Source of the DNA: Heliocidaris erythrogramma
Lineage: Eukaryota; Echinodermata; Echinoidea; Camarodonta; Echinometridae
DNA length: 64,000 nucleotides
Direction: 5' to 3'
Assembly (NCBI GenBank): GCA_025617745.1
Contig: CM046853.1
Location: forward strand, 13,945,323-14,009,322
Each line of letters opens with the position of its first letter. The stretch's first letter is position 1. Shown one piece after another: positions 1 through 11,931 of this stretch. Under the pieces are notes generated by a model, which did no database searches, was not told the DNA's origin, and saw nothing but the letters and a program-made list of their open reading frames with translations. The translations under genes and the position numbers were made by a program.

Positions 1-942
1 TAAGCTGTGTGACGTCTGCCCACACAAGAGGAAAACAAAAAAGGTAGTTGGATCGACAATAACACAATATTTGTAAGCCTGATTGAACTTCTTTCATTCC
101 AATTTTGTTCCTAACAAATCTGACTACCGGGTATGTTAACAAAAGATATGGAAGCAAAGTCCATGCTGGGAGCAATATTATTGCATTCAGTCCCAAATTT
201 TATGTGGAAAATATTACTACAGGTTTGTTTACATTAGCCAAAGGTGTAGTATACATTTGATCAAGTATTATCTGTCACCATGGAAATGAAAATTGGAAGG
301 TAACATGTAAAGTACACGTATGTCCAAAGGTGTGTCGCTTTTTAGATTTAAAGGCTATTATGGGTTCCCTATCCTTTTCCAACAAAAAAATAAAAAATAA
401 CAATAACAAAATAAACAAAACAAATAAGCACATAAACAAACAAACAAAAAGGAAAAAGGTACAGAACTGATGAAGAATGCACAGATACATACAATGTAGA
501 GTATGGGATTCCAATCTATACAATGCGAAAAGTCTTCCTCAACTTCACAAGTTAACCTAAATATTTTGTGACAGCACCTTGATATGTAAATATTCCAATT
601 GCATCCTTGGCCTTACAGGTCACCATTGACGTATATATTCTATTCTATAATAAAAAGGCAGAGGCATTCCTTCTCAAAGGACTTTGGTAATGGAAATATT
701 ATCTTGACAGAGACAGATATTGAAATAGTTCAGATTCATAATTTGTCAAAGCATTTCTGAAATTTCAGAAATTCAAAACAAGTATACCTCCTAACTTCAA
801 GCTTAATTTTTTGTAAAAGTTGTAAAATCAATAATGGGTAAGATTAGGTCTTACATGAAATTAATTATGAGTATCTACTCAAATTGATTTGCATGAATGT
901 AAAATAAGGATGTAACCAATGCATATTTGCGGGAGCTCCAAA

Positions 943-1148
943 TAGACCTGTTCAAAGTTATTCAAATTTATGGATGTTTCTTTCCTGGGGATCTAGTAAC
1001 GAGGTATTCCATTAACCTGTTATTAATGAATTGCATACATTATTTGTTGCTATGTCTGACAAGCATCTGACAAGCTTACGGGTTGTCAAGAACAACCTTT
1101 GTTTTAAAATTATGCATAAAATTTGGATATATTTGTGAACAGGTCTAT
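943..1148 (-). mobile_element. MITE, ATAGACC family, copy A
   Basis: About 206 bp bounded by inverted termini reading ATAGACCTGTTCA on the left and TGAACAGGTCTAT on the right. The same sequence occurs in the opposite orientation at 4,764-4,985 and 21,897-22,127, sharing an internal block around GTTGTTCTTGACAACCTGA. No coding capacity; a nonautonomous DNA transposon. The superfamily was not determined. Confidence 0.75.
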
Positions 1149-1702
1149 TTAGTCATGGATTGTCTAAACAAGCTACATGTATTGATATTCTGACACTGCT
1201 GATCCACCAGAAAACAATTGAATGTGACACATAAGGTTGACTTTCACCCTTAAATGGAATACTAAGAATATTTCCTTTTTTATCCTTTAAAAGTAAATTT
1301 TATATATTTGTTGAGAGAGGTTTAAGCACATGTACAGGAAACAGAAATGGGTCTAATCTCAAACATGAAGGTCAGTCAGTTATCAATTTGATCTTGTTTG
1401 AGGACATACCTTTTCTGTAATAATTCAGGAATACCATTTACAAATAAGTAGAGGTGCAATCCCTCAACTTCATGACCAAGTTTTAATGGATACTTGTTGA
1501 CATTCAACAGTTCAGATCAATATAATCCAGTAAATGTACTGCATTCTGTATTTGCTACATATAGGATTATTAGATAAAGATATATAGCAGTTTCCAGTAA
1601 GAGTCATACGTGAGTGCAATATGAACAGGATTGACATAAATTTCCTATATTTATTATCACTATTGTCTTCAAACTAAAAGGTTTGACAGAAATTTAACTC
1701 AC

Positions 1703-1766
1703 TTCACTTTGGTAAATTTCACAGAAGACACAAAATGACTCTGCTTTCATCATCTCAGACAACACC
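1703..1766 (-). CDS. Doubtful small exon, unknown product
   Basis: On the - strand a pyrimidine-rich tract ending in CAG precedes 64 nt that are open in one frame (21 residues, starting VLSEMMKAESF) and end at a GTGAGT donor. This is the right shape for an internal exon, but its phase does not join directly to the candidate first exon at 3,207-3,267. An intermediate exon would be needed and none was found. No homologue is recognised and chance is a real possibility. Confidence 0.15.
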
Positions 1767-3206
1767 CTGAGGGTAGAAAATAACGCCACTCTCGGGAAAA
1801 GGAAAAAAAAATGGCATGAAATATTTCGTATCAATAGTGAGAATTGAGAAAGAATAAAATTAGCTTTCTATCTACAACATTTTGCATTATAGGGACCTAT
1901 AAGATAAATCTTGTGTTACAGCTGATACATGTATGTTTAGAAAATGTAATTAAAATGTAATTTTAAAGTATCATAGCTCCAGACTAGTTTACCAATGTAG
2001 ATCATTGTTTTTAAATTTTTGTATTCAGCTGATGGGTAATGTTCCAACTTCAAATATGTGGGATTCATGAGAATAGGGTATCGATTACAAGAAAATTAAT
2101 ATTGATGCAAGGATCGATTATACAAATTGAGGTCATAGGCCTGTACTTTTCACAAACACTCATCAGTTGCCTCACAACCATTCCCCGTAATGACAGCTTG
2201 CTCCGATAGCCTCACGCGTTGGGTCCATCACTGATCTATGTGTAAATATTAGAGGTTGGACCAGACAAATATGTGAAGAGCTTGGTAATAAATGCCAGCA
2301 TCACTTTGGGAGAATCACTTATGAAACTGTCCAATGCTTTAACAATTGATGGGTTTTTAATGAAACACATATATGTACATGTAATAGCAATCCCTATCAT
2401 CTTCTTTTGGTTTTACAAAAAAGTACAAGTCATCTCCTTCTTGCTCTCTACTTTCAGATTTTCCATTCTAGAACTTCCATAATTGTTCAATCATCTTAGG
2501 AATGCATGTGAGTTAAATCATTGTTGCTATGTCAGGTTTTGCACTTTAAAGTAAGTTTAGAATTGAAGTCAAACCCATAGAACTTGTTTGTTATTCAGTG
2601 TTTACACCAGTGATACTACAACTTTTATTACCAGAACTGTACTACATTGTATGTACTGAAATAGAGACAGTGGGAACATTCTAGGCCTACAAGTACTTAA
2701 TGATGCATGTATTCAACATAATGAATTCAGAATATATATCTGCTTCAGCTCCATTACAAGGATTTTTCATTACCTTGAATAACATTAGCATGATATCATG
2801 TTGAGACAGTAGAAATAAATGCACCTGTTCAAGTCAGCTATATACATGTACATGTATAAGCAATATGCTCTGTGCTAAAGTCAGAACATGAAAATACAGA
2901 TCTGAGATAACCTGGTATATTTCTATCTATCAAATGCCACAGGCTATCAACAACCACACTTTCATTACATCTCGGAAGAAAAATAAGCCACAGGAGTTCA
3001 ATTTAGAAACCCAAATCATTACATACGAATCTTCAGTTACCATGAACCACAGCATGCATCAAACACACTGCGGACGGGTGCATCTACTACATCAATCCTT
3101 TACAATTGAACTGAAGCAACCAACACAGCATGGCATCAAATAACAAGAATTAATCAATAATGTACAATGTGTTTAATCCTAATGTGATTGAATGTGGCAG
3201 ACTTAC

Positions 3207-3267
3207 TGAATTTTCTTTTCGGTATGGGTTTCCCTCCATCAGGCACATCCACAATGTAACGAAACAT
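3207..3267 (-). CDS. Candidate first coding exon, unknown protein
   Basis: Reading the - strand from an ATG at 3,267 gives 20 codons starting MFRYIVDVPDGGKPIPKRKF, followed after one further base by a consensus GTAAGT donor (3,206-3,201). The composition looks protein-like, and the sequence upstream on that strand (3,290-3,510) has the GA/CT- and GT-rich runs often seen near invertebrate promoters. The gene would continue leftward and out of the window or through undetected exons. I do not recognise the family. Confidence 0.35.
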
Positions 3268-4763
3268 GCTAATTCACGTCAGAGAGGTAACATTGACAAG
3301 CACTGATCATTAAAAGGCTCCTCACTGGTTTGTGTGTAGGAGGAGGAATGACAGAGATCAAGAGAGAGAGAGAGAGATGAGCGCTGGTGCGTGTAGGCTA
3401 CAAGAATTCATTCTCTCTCTCCCACGCTCTCTATGTCTGGTTTGACTGAGGGTAAGCACGCACGGTGTGGTGGCGTGTGTTAGGGTTATGTGTGTGTGAG
3501 GGAGGAAAAGGGACACACAAGGTGATATTTATTAGGCCATGCACTTGAGAAAGAGAGCATGCCATGATGTAAGGAGGTGTTCAAGGGAAGATATGATAAT
3601 TAAAAGACCATTGGAAGGAAAGAATGCCAGTCATGTATGCTTAATGTCCATTTCAAGCCTAAAAATGTTATTATATAATTTATTTTCGTTAATTAATACA
3701 AATAAAAGTTGTGCAATTACAAGAAAAAACAGAATACAGAAAAACACTCAACATTTCAAGATAATCTTATTCAAGCTTAAATGCTCTACCCTCAGGATAA
3801 AATGAAATAAAACTTTTTTTAAGGCATTACATATCTTCATCTATAGACATTTATCTCTTCACAAGATAAATATACCTAGATTCAACCATAGGGGGAAATG
3901 CTAAAAAAATCTACCATTGGGGCAATTTCATTATTCGCTTGAAAATTAAGAAGGAAGGAACTAATTTGTAGGGTAACTGTTAAATTGATTAACTGTGAGG
4001 TATTCACAAAAGATGATGACATATGGTTAACATTTGAAAGCTTAACAATAGATTTTTCCTCTAAAAACAATTTTTAACCCCAGGAAAACATAACACCACT
4101 TCTCCCTAACGTTCATTTTTTACGCACTGCACATATAACATCCCAATATTTAAAAAGAAAAAAAAAAGAAAAAAAAAGAAAAAAATGACTTCTAATGGAC
4201 TATAGGACTAGGTATGGAAGAAGCAGTCGCCTGCCCTCTGTTGTCAATATGCCTAAAAAGTTGGCAAGACCCCGAGAAAGTACTGAATCAAGCCATCAAA
4301 ACGTTGAGAAGGAAAATTTGGCCCCTAAGACCACTTTCGCCCTATGGTTGATTTTTTACGCACTATTATTCCCCCTAATCCGCAAATAATCCGCATATAC
4401 ACATATATATCATATAGCAACTCTCCCCGAGCAAATACATGTATCAATATCATTTATGATGTAGGAAAAGTAAGACTTCTTACATGTACTACAGGTATCA
4501 CATTCTATGTTCTTTTTCAAACAACTGACCTGATTTATTTATTTCAAAAGCAATTTACAACTTGAGTAAATACATGTATCATCCACATACATGTATGATG
4601 TCTCATTTTATCATATTGGTCCATTTAAGTCTTATTTCCATAACTAATATCATACATGTATGCACAGAGAAAAGAAAGTTTGAAAGTTGAAAGGAATGCT
4701 TCTGAGCTTGCCACTTGAATAGAAGATTTTTCTTATGTAGTAGACATGATTAACCTTTCCCAA

Positions 4764-4985
4764 TAGACCACTTCGGTAATGTATGCATACCTTTCAAACA
4801 AAGGTTGTTCTTGACAACCTGAAAGCTTGCCGGACATGGCTACAAATAATGTATGCAAACTGGATTCCAACTGGATTCCAAGCATTGAGGCTCATTTACA
4901 AAAAGCAGGTTCATGGAATAGCTCGTCACTAGGTGCTCAGAGAATATATGTGCATAAATTTGTATACATTACAGAAGCGGTCTAT
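4764..4985 (+). mobile_element. MITE, ATAGACC family, copy B
   Basis: Second copy of the family at 943-1,148, in the opposite orientation. Its termini are AATAGACCACTTC and GAAGCGGTCTATT, a diverged inverted pair. It carries the shared internal block AACAAAGGTTGTTCTTGACA and a small internal duplication of GGATTCCAACT near 4,860. Confidence 0.7.
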
Positions 4986-5167
4986 TGCTTTGGGTCAGTT
5001 TCCTTCACAATGTAATCACATGACCAGAACTCTACTTGATCTTTCAAAAAACTTTGACAAAGGACTAATATTCCCAATTTCCTAAAGAACAGGATGTGTT
5101 AATACTAGGTGGGGATAATTAGAAATCCTTTTCATCATTTAAGTGGGCCTGGAGTGTTCTGTTACTA

Positions 5168-5700
5168 ACCCCGCGTTCAGACTATCCCCCCCCCCCCCCT
5201 TTAGTGGGGGAAGGGGGGAAGATCTTATCATTTTTACGACCGAGCGTCCATACTATGTTTGAATCCCCCGCTAGCCGGGGGGACAAATCACGACTGTCTG
5301 TGCGTTAGGTCACCGTGCATGGCGCTGTAGGGTGTGCCCTGGTGATAAAGCGTGCCAAAATGCGATTTGTAAACAACAAACGATCTGCCTGTACCGGTAC
5401 ACTGTTCTCTTCAAGAAGTGAAGTGGGAGTATTACTTCACTCAAAATAAAACACATCAGCTATTAAACTATGTGTGTGACGTAAATGTTTACATTTACTG
5501 TGTTGTGACACAGCGGAAGCAGTTCTTCGTCTCCACTTTTCGCGCATGCGCACTTATGATAAAAACAGGTGCGAGATATCGGATTACGAGCCAAGGTCGC
5601 TCTCCCATCCAAAAACCCAACATGTTTGGGGGGAGACGGGGAGAAGTCCCAGCGAGCGTACACACTATGCGTTTGCCGGGGGATAGTCTGAACGCGGGGT
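5168..5700. mobile_element. GC-rich TIR element of 533 bp
   Basis: A perfect 23-bp inverted repeat starting ACCCCGCGTTCAGACTATCC bounds this segment (5,168-5,190 and 5,678-5,700). The interior is GC-rich against AT-rich flanks, with a C tract directly after the left terminus and a GCGCATGCGC motif near 5,543 that matches the NRF1 consensus. No transposase reading frame. No convincing target-site duplication was seen, so the superfamily is unknown. Confidence 0.7.
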
Positions 5701-7305
5701 AAGTGACAAGTAGCCTTCACCATGAAAAATCAACCTGAAGAATAAAAGAACTTTATTAATTTTGTTCACTGATTTGAAGCAATTCATAGAGGTAGTAGGC
5801 TGCATGTCTTAAAAAATGAGCACTTACATGTAGGTACATGTAGCTTATGGCAATACAAGACTATTTTGTACATGTAAGGGGAAATGAGTCAAATTTGGGT
5901 GCAATTTTTTTTTACCAAACAACACAAGAATTCAAATCTGGAGTGCATTATGGGGCAAGCACAGTTAAAAGAAAAGGAGAAGTAAAAAAGTACAAGAGAA
6001 AGCTTAGATGAAAAGGGCTGAAATAGAGGGGAAGTGGAAAAAGGGCAAAAAAGGGCAAAAATGCAAGTAAAGATCATGATGCTTACAGTCTTTCCAAAGG
6101 TTGAGCCAAAGGTTTGGGAATGCTAATGTGATGGAAATTGAAATGACTTGTCAGGGTTACTTGAAATGAATATCTATCCTCATCTCTACAAAGGTGAATT
6201 ATTGCCACTTTGTCATTTCTAGATCTCTCTGATATTTCATCTGTCATACTTGTGAAGATGTGAAACTGTACAATAAATAGATACAGCTGAAATGCCATCT
6301 TTTCTACATAATTTTTGAATTTCATACGAATGAAGGCAACCAAAGTCAGTGCACACTTACATGTATGTACATGTACATCAACTTTGTATTGGAGTCCAAC
6401 AGGCATTCAATCAGGGGCATCGCTCCTTACATGAAATATGGGCACCCCCCCCCCCCAATAATAACTGTGTATCTACATGTATGTAATGTATTTTTCCCAT
6501 CACTATGTTTGATATCCCAACTTCATCCTGAAAATGGATTGGTACGTAATTCAACAGTCATTAATCCAGTGTGTTTACTGCCTCTCTTAATAAACAGACT
6601 GGTTCAGATTGTATCCACTATAAAATCAAAGACATAGAGGGCAGCAATCATTAAAGTGTAACACACATTGAATGAAAGAAGAAGGTGCTACAAATTTTGT
6701 TCATACTAGGACTAAGCAAAACTTTACACTACAGTGGCCATCTATTCATCTTGTATTGTGATGTCATACATGTTCATTCATATGATCGCACAATGGCATT
6801 CACATGATCTATAATGCAAATTCATTGTTATTCAAGTAATAGTAAACAAGGTGGTAGGAATATGTATATCCTATATCCTTGTCAGAAGTGCTTTGCCTTT
6901 GTAATCCCCTTGAAATCTGATGAAATGCAATATCATTCACTTCAAGGTTCATTCACAACAACATGTGAATGGAGCATGATCGGTCCACATATATTGTTCT
7001 TATTATTCTTACAGACAAGGATCTATCATTCTATGGAACCTGTTCAAGGCTTGCCCAGCATGGGCTTATGCTTAAAAGTGATATTTTCACCACTATATCA
7101 GTGTGCAATTTTTTTTTCTTTTCTATTTCGTCAAACATATTTTGTTACACTTTCTAGAGCCCTTTCAGAGCATTCTGGAGGCTCTATTTATTGCTCTTCA
7201 GTCTCCACTCCTATATTTTGTTCACTGCATGAAAAACTCTCAAGGTCTTGAGAATTTTGTAAACTGATCTTGAGATTATTACTGAATAATTTTTTGCAAA
7301 TATGT
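5701..7305. other. No gene seen
   Basis: AT-rich sequence with several TACATGTA-type palindromes (5,826-5,872, 6,358-6,376, 6,474-6,480) and a short C tract near 6,446. ORFs of 90-145 codons occur but show no family motifs or splice structure. Nothing else supportable. Confidence 0.5.
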
Positions 7306-7307
7306 AT

Positions 7308-7480
7308 ACAGTTAACTCTTTGCATAAGTCAGACATCTGTTGTGACCACACAAAATAGTTTGACTTCAGCAAAATTCAACTTAGGAAATGTAAATTAAAC
7401 ATATTTTGAATATAGTTTGGTAAAAAACAAATGATTCCACTTAGGGATAGGTCAATTTATGCAACTTATGCAAGGTTAAA
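7308..7480. repeat. Palindromic MITE-like repeat, copy 1
   Basis: The segment from ACAGTTAACTCTTTGCATAA to the reciprocal TTATGCAAGGTTAA is self-complementary at its ends. A related copy lies at 49,190-49,360 in DCAF1 intron 29, sharing blocks such as TAGTTTGACTT and AACTTAGGAAATGTAAAT in inverted order. Interpreted as a foldback-type nonautonomous element. Confidence 0.55.
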
Positions 7481-7811
7481 TATATTGTAAAGAAATATAA
7501 GACATATGATTGCTGTTACTAATGTATATTACCAAACACTATTAATCAGTTAGTGAAGAACCAACAAAGGAAATCTATTTTTCACTACTCCAACTTTTAC
7601 CAAAACTGTGCATTACCTTAAAAAAAAACTGCTACCGTGCAAAAAGTGAGTGAGGATACATAAATGTTATCTTTTAGTAAATCAGTAGAATTTACTTCCT
7701 CATATATTCCCATGACATTGGTAGCTGCTTTCTTTGTACGTTTTAACAAATAGTCAACCCTTAAACATGTACCTTGGAATCAGTTTATGGGAAGTATAAT
7801 GAAAATACATG

Positions 7812-7866
<55 letters not shown>

Positions 7867-8040
7867 TGGGTTTTTACAGAGGTGTATCAATCAGATATGA
7901 TTATTTACGTCTCGGGACCGACCTTTAACATCACCATCCATAAGACGTGACTACATGTAAGTCTTGAACCTGGGTCCACTGAATCAGTTTATAACTTCCA
8001 CTGTTAGCTGGATTACAGGCGCACGCCACACCGGCCAGTT
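7812..8040 (-). mobile_element. SINE with 7SL-like head and CA-repeat tail, copy 1
   Basis: On the - strand the element starts near 8,040 with CCGGTGTGGCGTGCGCC followed by TGTAATCCAGCTAA, then a B-box-like GGTTC stretch, and ends in a (CA)n run seen as (TG)n at 7,812-7,862 on +. Related copies lie at 42,291-42,479 and 48,886-49,072. The head resembles the 5' Alu domain of 7SL (SRP) RNA, including a TGTAAT motif and the box-A region. Copy 1 carries a small insertion in the B-box region. Confidence 0.7.
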
Positions 8041-10362
8041 GTTCCAGTGTTCCAATGTTAGCAGTAGGTTTGGAAACAAACTGTGACAATGATGGCTGCT
8101 ATAAAAATGTACATTTACATCTAAAAATCATACGGTTTGAAAGTACATAATTTTCTCAGTTTTCTGCACTCTTCATCCTAAAGGTACTCTAGTGTTTAAA
8201 AGAGGGATTCAAAGGCTACTTATTGTGTTCTGTGCAGTCATGACACACAATCCTCAGTGTTACTATCTAACCACTCATAATGTACATCATCATCATCATC
8301 ATTTCGGGACATCACACTAACTGTTCCCCAGTGTGAAGCACATGTACATGTAAGAGCCACTCAGTGTAAGTGCCATTGCGAAGTTGAAACCTGCGGAGTA
8401 GCCTTTAAAAGTAGAAATCATGTGAATCCAATTCATGCCATACTTTGGTTTCAGTTTCTACACTAAATCTTTACACTTACTGAATTCTAACATAAATCAT
8501 GGTAAGCTATCAAATCTGTGAGCTACTTGATTGTCATCCCAACTGTTGTTTAATGAAGAATATCTTTGAGCTTTATTCAAAATGTTCCCTATAATGCAAA
8601 CAATAATGAGAACGAACCATGATAAAGAGCAAGTAACCATTGAGACAGGGAGTCCTCGGTGGGTTTGACCCCTACTAAGTTATAGGCCTACATATTTGTA
8701 CATATGCAAATGTAGAATGAATATATCAAAATATCAGAGAGAGGTGAAAGTATGGAAAAAGATTGCATTATTCAGTAATGAATGTTATAAAATAGAATTT
8801 TTTTTCATTTAACTGTTGCTGCTCTCTGATAACAAGGCAAAAGGGAGCAGAAGTATACATGTGGCAGATTTGTTGAGGGCAGATTGCTAAGCCTTCAGCT
8901 TCCAACATTCAAAGCATACACATATTTTTCAAAGAAATATATATATGATATTAATTAATTTATGTTAACTAACCTGACTGACGTTGCTGTGAATTACCCA
9001 TGTTCATATCTTCAGACAAGTGACTATACAGTAACAGTCAGCAAATCAGGTAGACCCTAGTAAACTAGATATAATCAGGTAGACAAATATCAGGCAATGA
9101 GATACAGGGCTGAAAGCAGTCAGTATCAAGCTTCCCTGCAGTATAGATGACTTGCTATATGTTATTTATACATCTAGCTCTGCACAGCCTGTACATGAGC
9201 TTCTAAGAATAACAGTAGCTGCTTTCTGGTGCTTTCCATTTAACTCAAAAGCACTTCCCTGATTATATAGGAATGACAATGCAATAATGCTGTATAACTC
9301 CCGCTTCGCTGAGCTTCCCGCACTCTCATTCATATTCCTGATAGCTGAGCTTACTCAATGACTACCAGCACATCACATGCAAGGGGGTGTCACTCCAGTA
9401 GTGAATGTCAACTACAGACTGGGTGAGTCTCCACAATAGAGGGCGACATGCCAGAAAGATTTATTATACAATGGATTAATGTCCACTAATTGTTTGAATG
9501 AGGGAAGCACTTCTAAAGTCTATTTCATTGTTTATTAAAGTTGTATACAGCTATTAAAACGGGTAACTACAAAAGGGAACCTCTACATGGCTAAAGTTTA
9601 TTCCAGGAGATATTAAAAGAAGGTGCATTTCTTAACTGAATAGTCTAGTAGGCCTATTCTGTGAAAAGATAGGGTGAAGATGTAGGGTGACTATTAAAAC
9701 GAGAAGTCCACCTTTATATTTAGCTGGTTTTAATAGGAGAAATTGATTTGGGAAAATTTGAGCAAATGCAATGAAAAATGAGAAAGTTGTATATTTTCAA
9801 ACTTGTAATCAGTCAAATGGAAATTGGCAACTTTGAAAAATATCTTGAGTCTTGAGAGGACCTTTCCTGTTTGCTTTGTAGTGAAAATTTTATAAATTTC
9901 AATTTTATTTGTTGTTGATGAGGGAATGGATTTGTTTCATACAGAGGTTGTTTTGCAAAAACATATTTGCAAAAATTATATCTAGGGAGGAGGTACGTGT
10001 ATGCAGGCAGGGGCGTAGACACACGTAATTATCCATTGTTGGTGAGGGGGATGAGCTCTTCATTATCCCCCCACTAACAATAGAAAGTGTGTTCGTATTG
10101 ATCTATACAACTTTATCATGATTAAATATTTTCTTCAGAGAAAACAGAAATTCATGAATATTTAATACAGCAGTCCAAATAGGAACGATCCATACAAAGT
10201 GTGTCACAACATTGCCAATTTGTGTTTAATCAATTAGATCTATAAAAAAAATTTTGTTTTTATCAAATTTTGCATCACACATATGTTAGGTAAAAAGATA
10301 ACATGGACCATATTCTGAAAAGTACAGTTGCATGTTATCTTTTATGTTAAGCAAAATAATAG
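8041..10362. other. No gene seen
   Basis: AT-rich sequence with a short CAT repeat at about 8,286-8,302 and no ORF, tRNA or transposon boundary that I can support. A GC-richer patch near 9,300-9,450 has no coding signal. Confidence 0.5.
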
Positions 10363-10440
10363 GGTTAGGTTTTAGGGTTTAGGCTAAGTTAGGGTTACAT
10401 GTCGGGTGTAGGGTTTAGGATTAGGATTTGAGTTAGGGTC
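10363..10440 (+). repeat. Degenerate telomere-like TTAGGG run
   Basis: Interspersed TTAGGG and TTTAGGG variants on the + strand (GGGTTAGGTTTTAGGGTTTA and similar). Two shorter clusters in the same strand sense occur at about 10,795-10,833 and 11,372-11,393. Too short and degenerate for a telomere; read as interstitial telomere-like repeats or part of a dispersed repeat. Confidence 0.6.
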
Positions 10441-10794
10441 ACTCACGGAACCATCACTATGTGGGGATGTGTCAATTTTGGCGGTGGTCACAACCTCTAA
10501 GTGGAAGAGGTAAACACACCAATATAATCAGCAAAATTTTGAGTAATACTTTCTTCTACATTTTAGAATGATAGAATATCTAATTTCATGCTAGATTCTT
10601 CAACAGGATCTTTATCATCTTGATCAAATGAAATTTTCAGGCTGTTTTTGGCTGGCGATCTTGCTTCTTTCCAGCACACATATGTGCTAAATATCACACT
10701 TTCGATGAGAGGCAATTCATTGCGGTAAGAAGGTGCAAAGTGCGAGGTTATCTGCAATAACCTCACATGTACTGTATGTGAGCATGGTGAGAGT

Positions 10795-10833
10795 GGGTTA
10801 GGGTAGGGTTTAGGATTAGGGTTAGGGTGTGGC
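10795..10833 (+). repeat. Telomere-like TTAGGG run, second cluster
   Basis: GGGTTAGGGTAGGGTTTAGG and following TTAGGG units, same strand sense as the cluster at 10,363. Confidence 0.55.
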
Positions 10834-11040
10834 AGCGTCCTGAGTGAAATGACTACTATTCCGTGTGTCTCACAATTTACATGGGCAAATGACAATGTAT
10901 AGTTGTATCGTAGGGACTATTTTTTAAATCAAAGTATCATATATGTGATGCCACTTACCTAAACAGACCTTCCGCAGATCAGCTCTTCCTCAGAAATGTA
11001 TAGAATCAATCGAATGTCACTTTTTTCACTCAATTGTAAT

Positions 11041-11110
11041 CCTCCCTCTCGTCTCTCGCGAGCGAGAATTCGAACGTATGTAAAAAATATACTGACGCGC
11101 ATGCGTATTG
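11041..11110. promoter_or_regulatory. CpG-rich promoter-like patch
   Basis: A local CpG-rich island holds TCTCGCGAG at 11,054-11,062 (close to the TCTCGCGAGA element of animal housekeeping promoters) and GCGCATGCGT at 11,097-11,106 (NRF1-like). Such motifs often mark TATA-less promoters in animals. No adjacent gene could be assigned. The coding-like stretch at 11,742-11,931 is downstream on +, but the link is only positional. Confidence 0.3.
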
Positions 11111-11343
11111 CAAACTATACATCGGCCTCCGAAAATTTTTAGTACAGGAGCCGGGCAATTAATAGGCCTTTTTTATATCATCCTCATCGAAAAGAAAGAC
11201 GACAGTTATTCGGAAAGTATTGTAAGTACCTAAAGCATCCTCAAAATCAAATGAAGTTATGTCATATATCATGGTATACTTTTGACATACGAGCTTGGAT
11301 TTAAGAGGCATCTAACCTTTCATTAAAGGACTGCTGATCGCAC

Positions 11344-11364
11344 CCCGAACGCATAGCGTTCGGG
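11344..11364. repeat. Short GC-rich hairpin
   Basis: CCCGAACGC and GCGTTCGGG form a perfect 9-bp stem with a 3-nt ATA loop. It is followed at 11,372 by TTAGGG-like repeats. Possibly the end of a dispersed element; a rho-independent terminator is not expected in this genome. Confidence 0.5.
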
Positions 11365-11741
11365 CTGCCGCAGTAAGGGTTAGGGTTAGGTTTGGTGGGG
11401 CCTATATCACTAGTATGCCGCCCTTTTGACCAATAAAGGGCACCTGATCAATAATTTGGGGTGACTTTAATAACTACAGACAAAAATTTACACATTTTAC
11501 AGGCACAGTTGCTTGGGTCTTTTTGGGAAAATATATTCAGATAGAAGTTAGAATATACACTAAATTCATCAGAATCGTTTACAGGGCACCGACATATCAC
11601 CATCACATCTAGTCATGCTAGTCCATTCCGTAGTCTTTGATACAAGCACAAGTGCACGACAATACGAAAATATTTTTAACAGATTTCATTCCAATTTTTA
11701 TTTTTACTAACTACCACAACCAATACAATATATTCTATAGT

Positions 11742-11931
11742 CAAGCGGCCACCAGCAGTAACCGAATCAACAATCACCGAGGAGTTTCGGCTAACTGCCG
11801 ATGTGCAAACTACTCACGATCGCGATTACGCTGAAGAAGCAAACGATGACCTGTGCTCGATGAAGTTGAAAATGATGCCAAACTTTTACCCACCAGTGGA
11901 GAAATCGCCCGTCGAGCGGTCTGCATTTTGA
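11742..11931 (+). CDS. Coding-like open stretch, possible exon, unknown product
   Basis: An open frame without its own ATG runs to a TGA at 11,929-11,931. It encodes PPAVTESTITEEFRLTADVQ and then a mixed polar segment containing DYAEEANDDLCSMKLKMM. A plausible acceptor (TTCTATAG) precedes it at about 11,741. The composition is more protein-like than the surrounding AT-rich noise, so it may be a terminal exon or a decayed coding relic. No homologue is recognised. Confidence 0.22.

Larger units (their letters stand above)
1..3206. other. AT-rich stretch, one MITE, no clear gene
   Basis: Mostly AT-rich noncoding-looking sequence. It contains a MITE at 943-1,148 and a doubtful small exon at 1,703-1,766 on the - strand, both listed separately. 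It could be introns or 3' sequence of a - strand gene whose first coding exon is proposed at 3,207-3,267, but no chain of in-phase exons could be built. ORFs here are short and have no recognisable family signature. Confidence 0.5.

Noticed and set aside
5168..5700. Target-site duplication for the 533-bp TIR element
   Set aside because: Flanks (GTTACTA and AAGTGAC) do not give a convincing duplication; the TIRs alone support the call.
6814..7251. 145-codon + ORF, the longest in the left part outside known exons
   Set aside because: No recognisable domain, Ser/Cys/Phe-rich composition typical of AT-rich noncoding frames, and no splice or promoter context.
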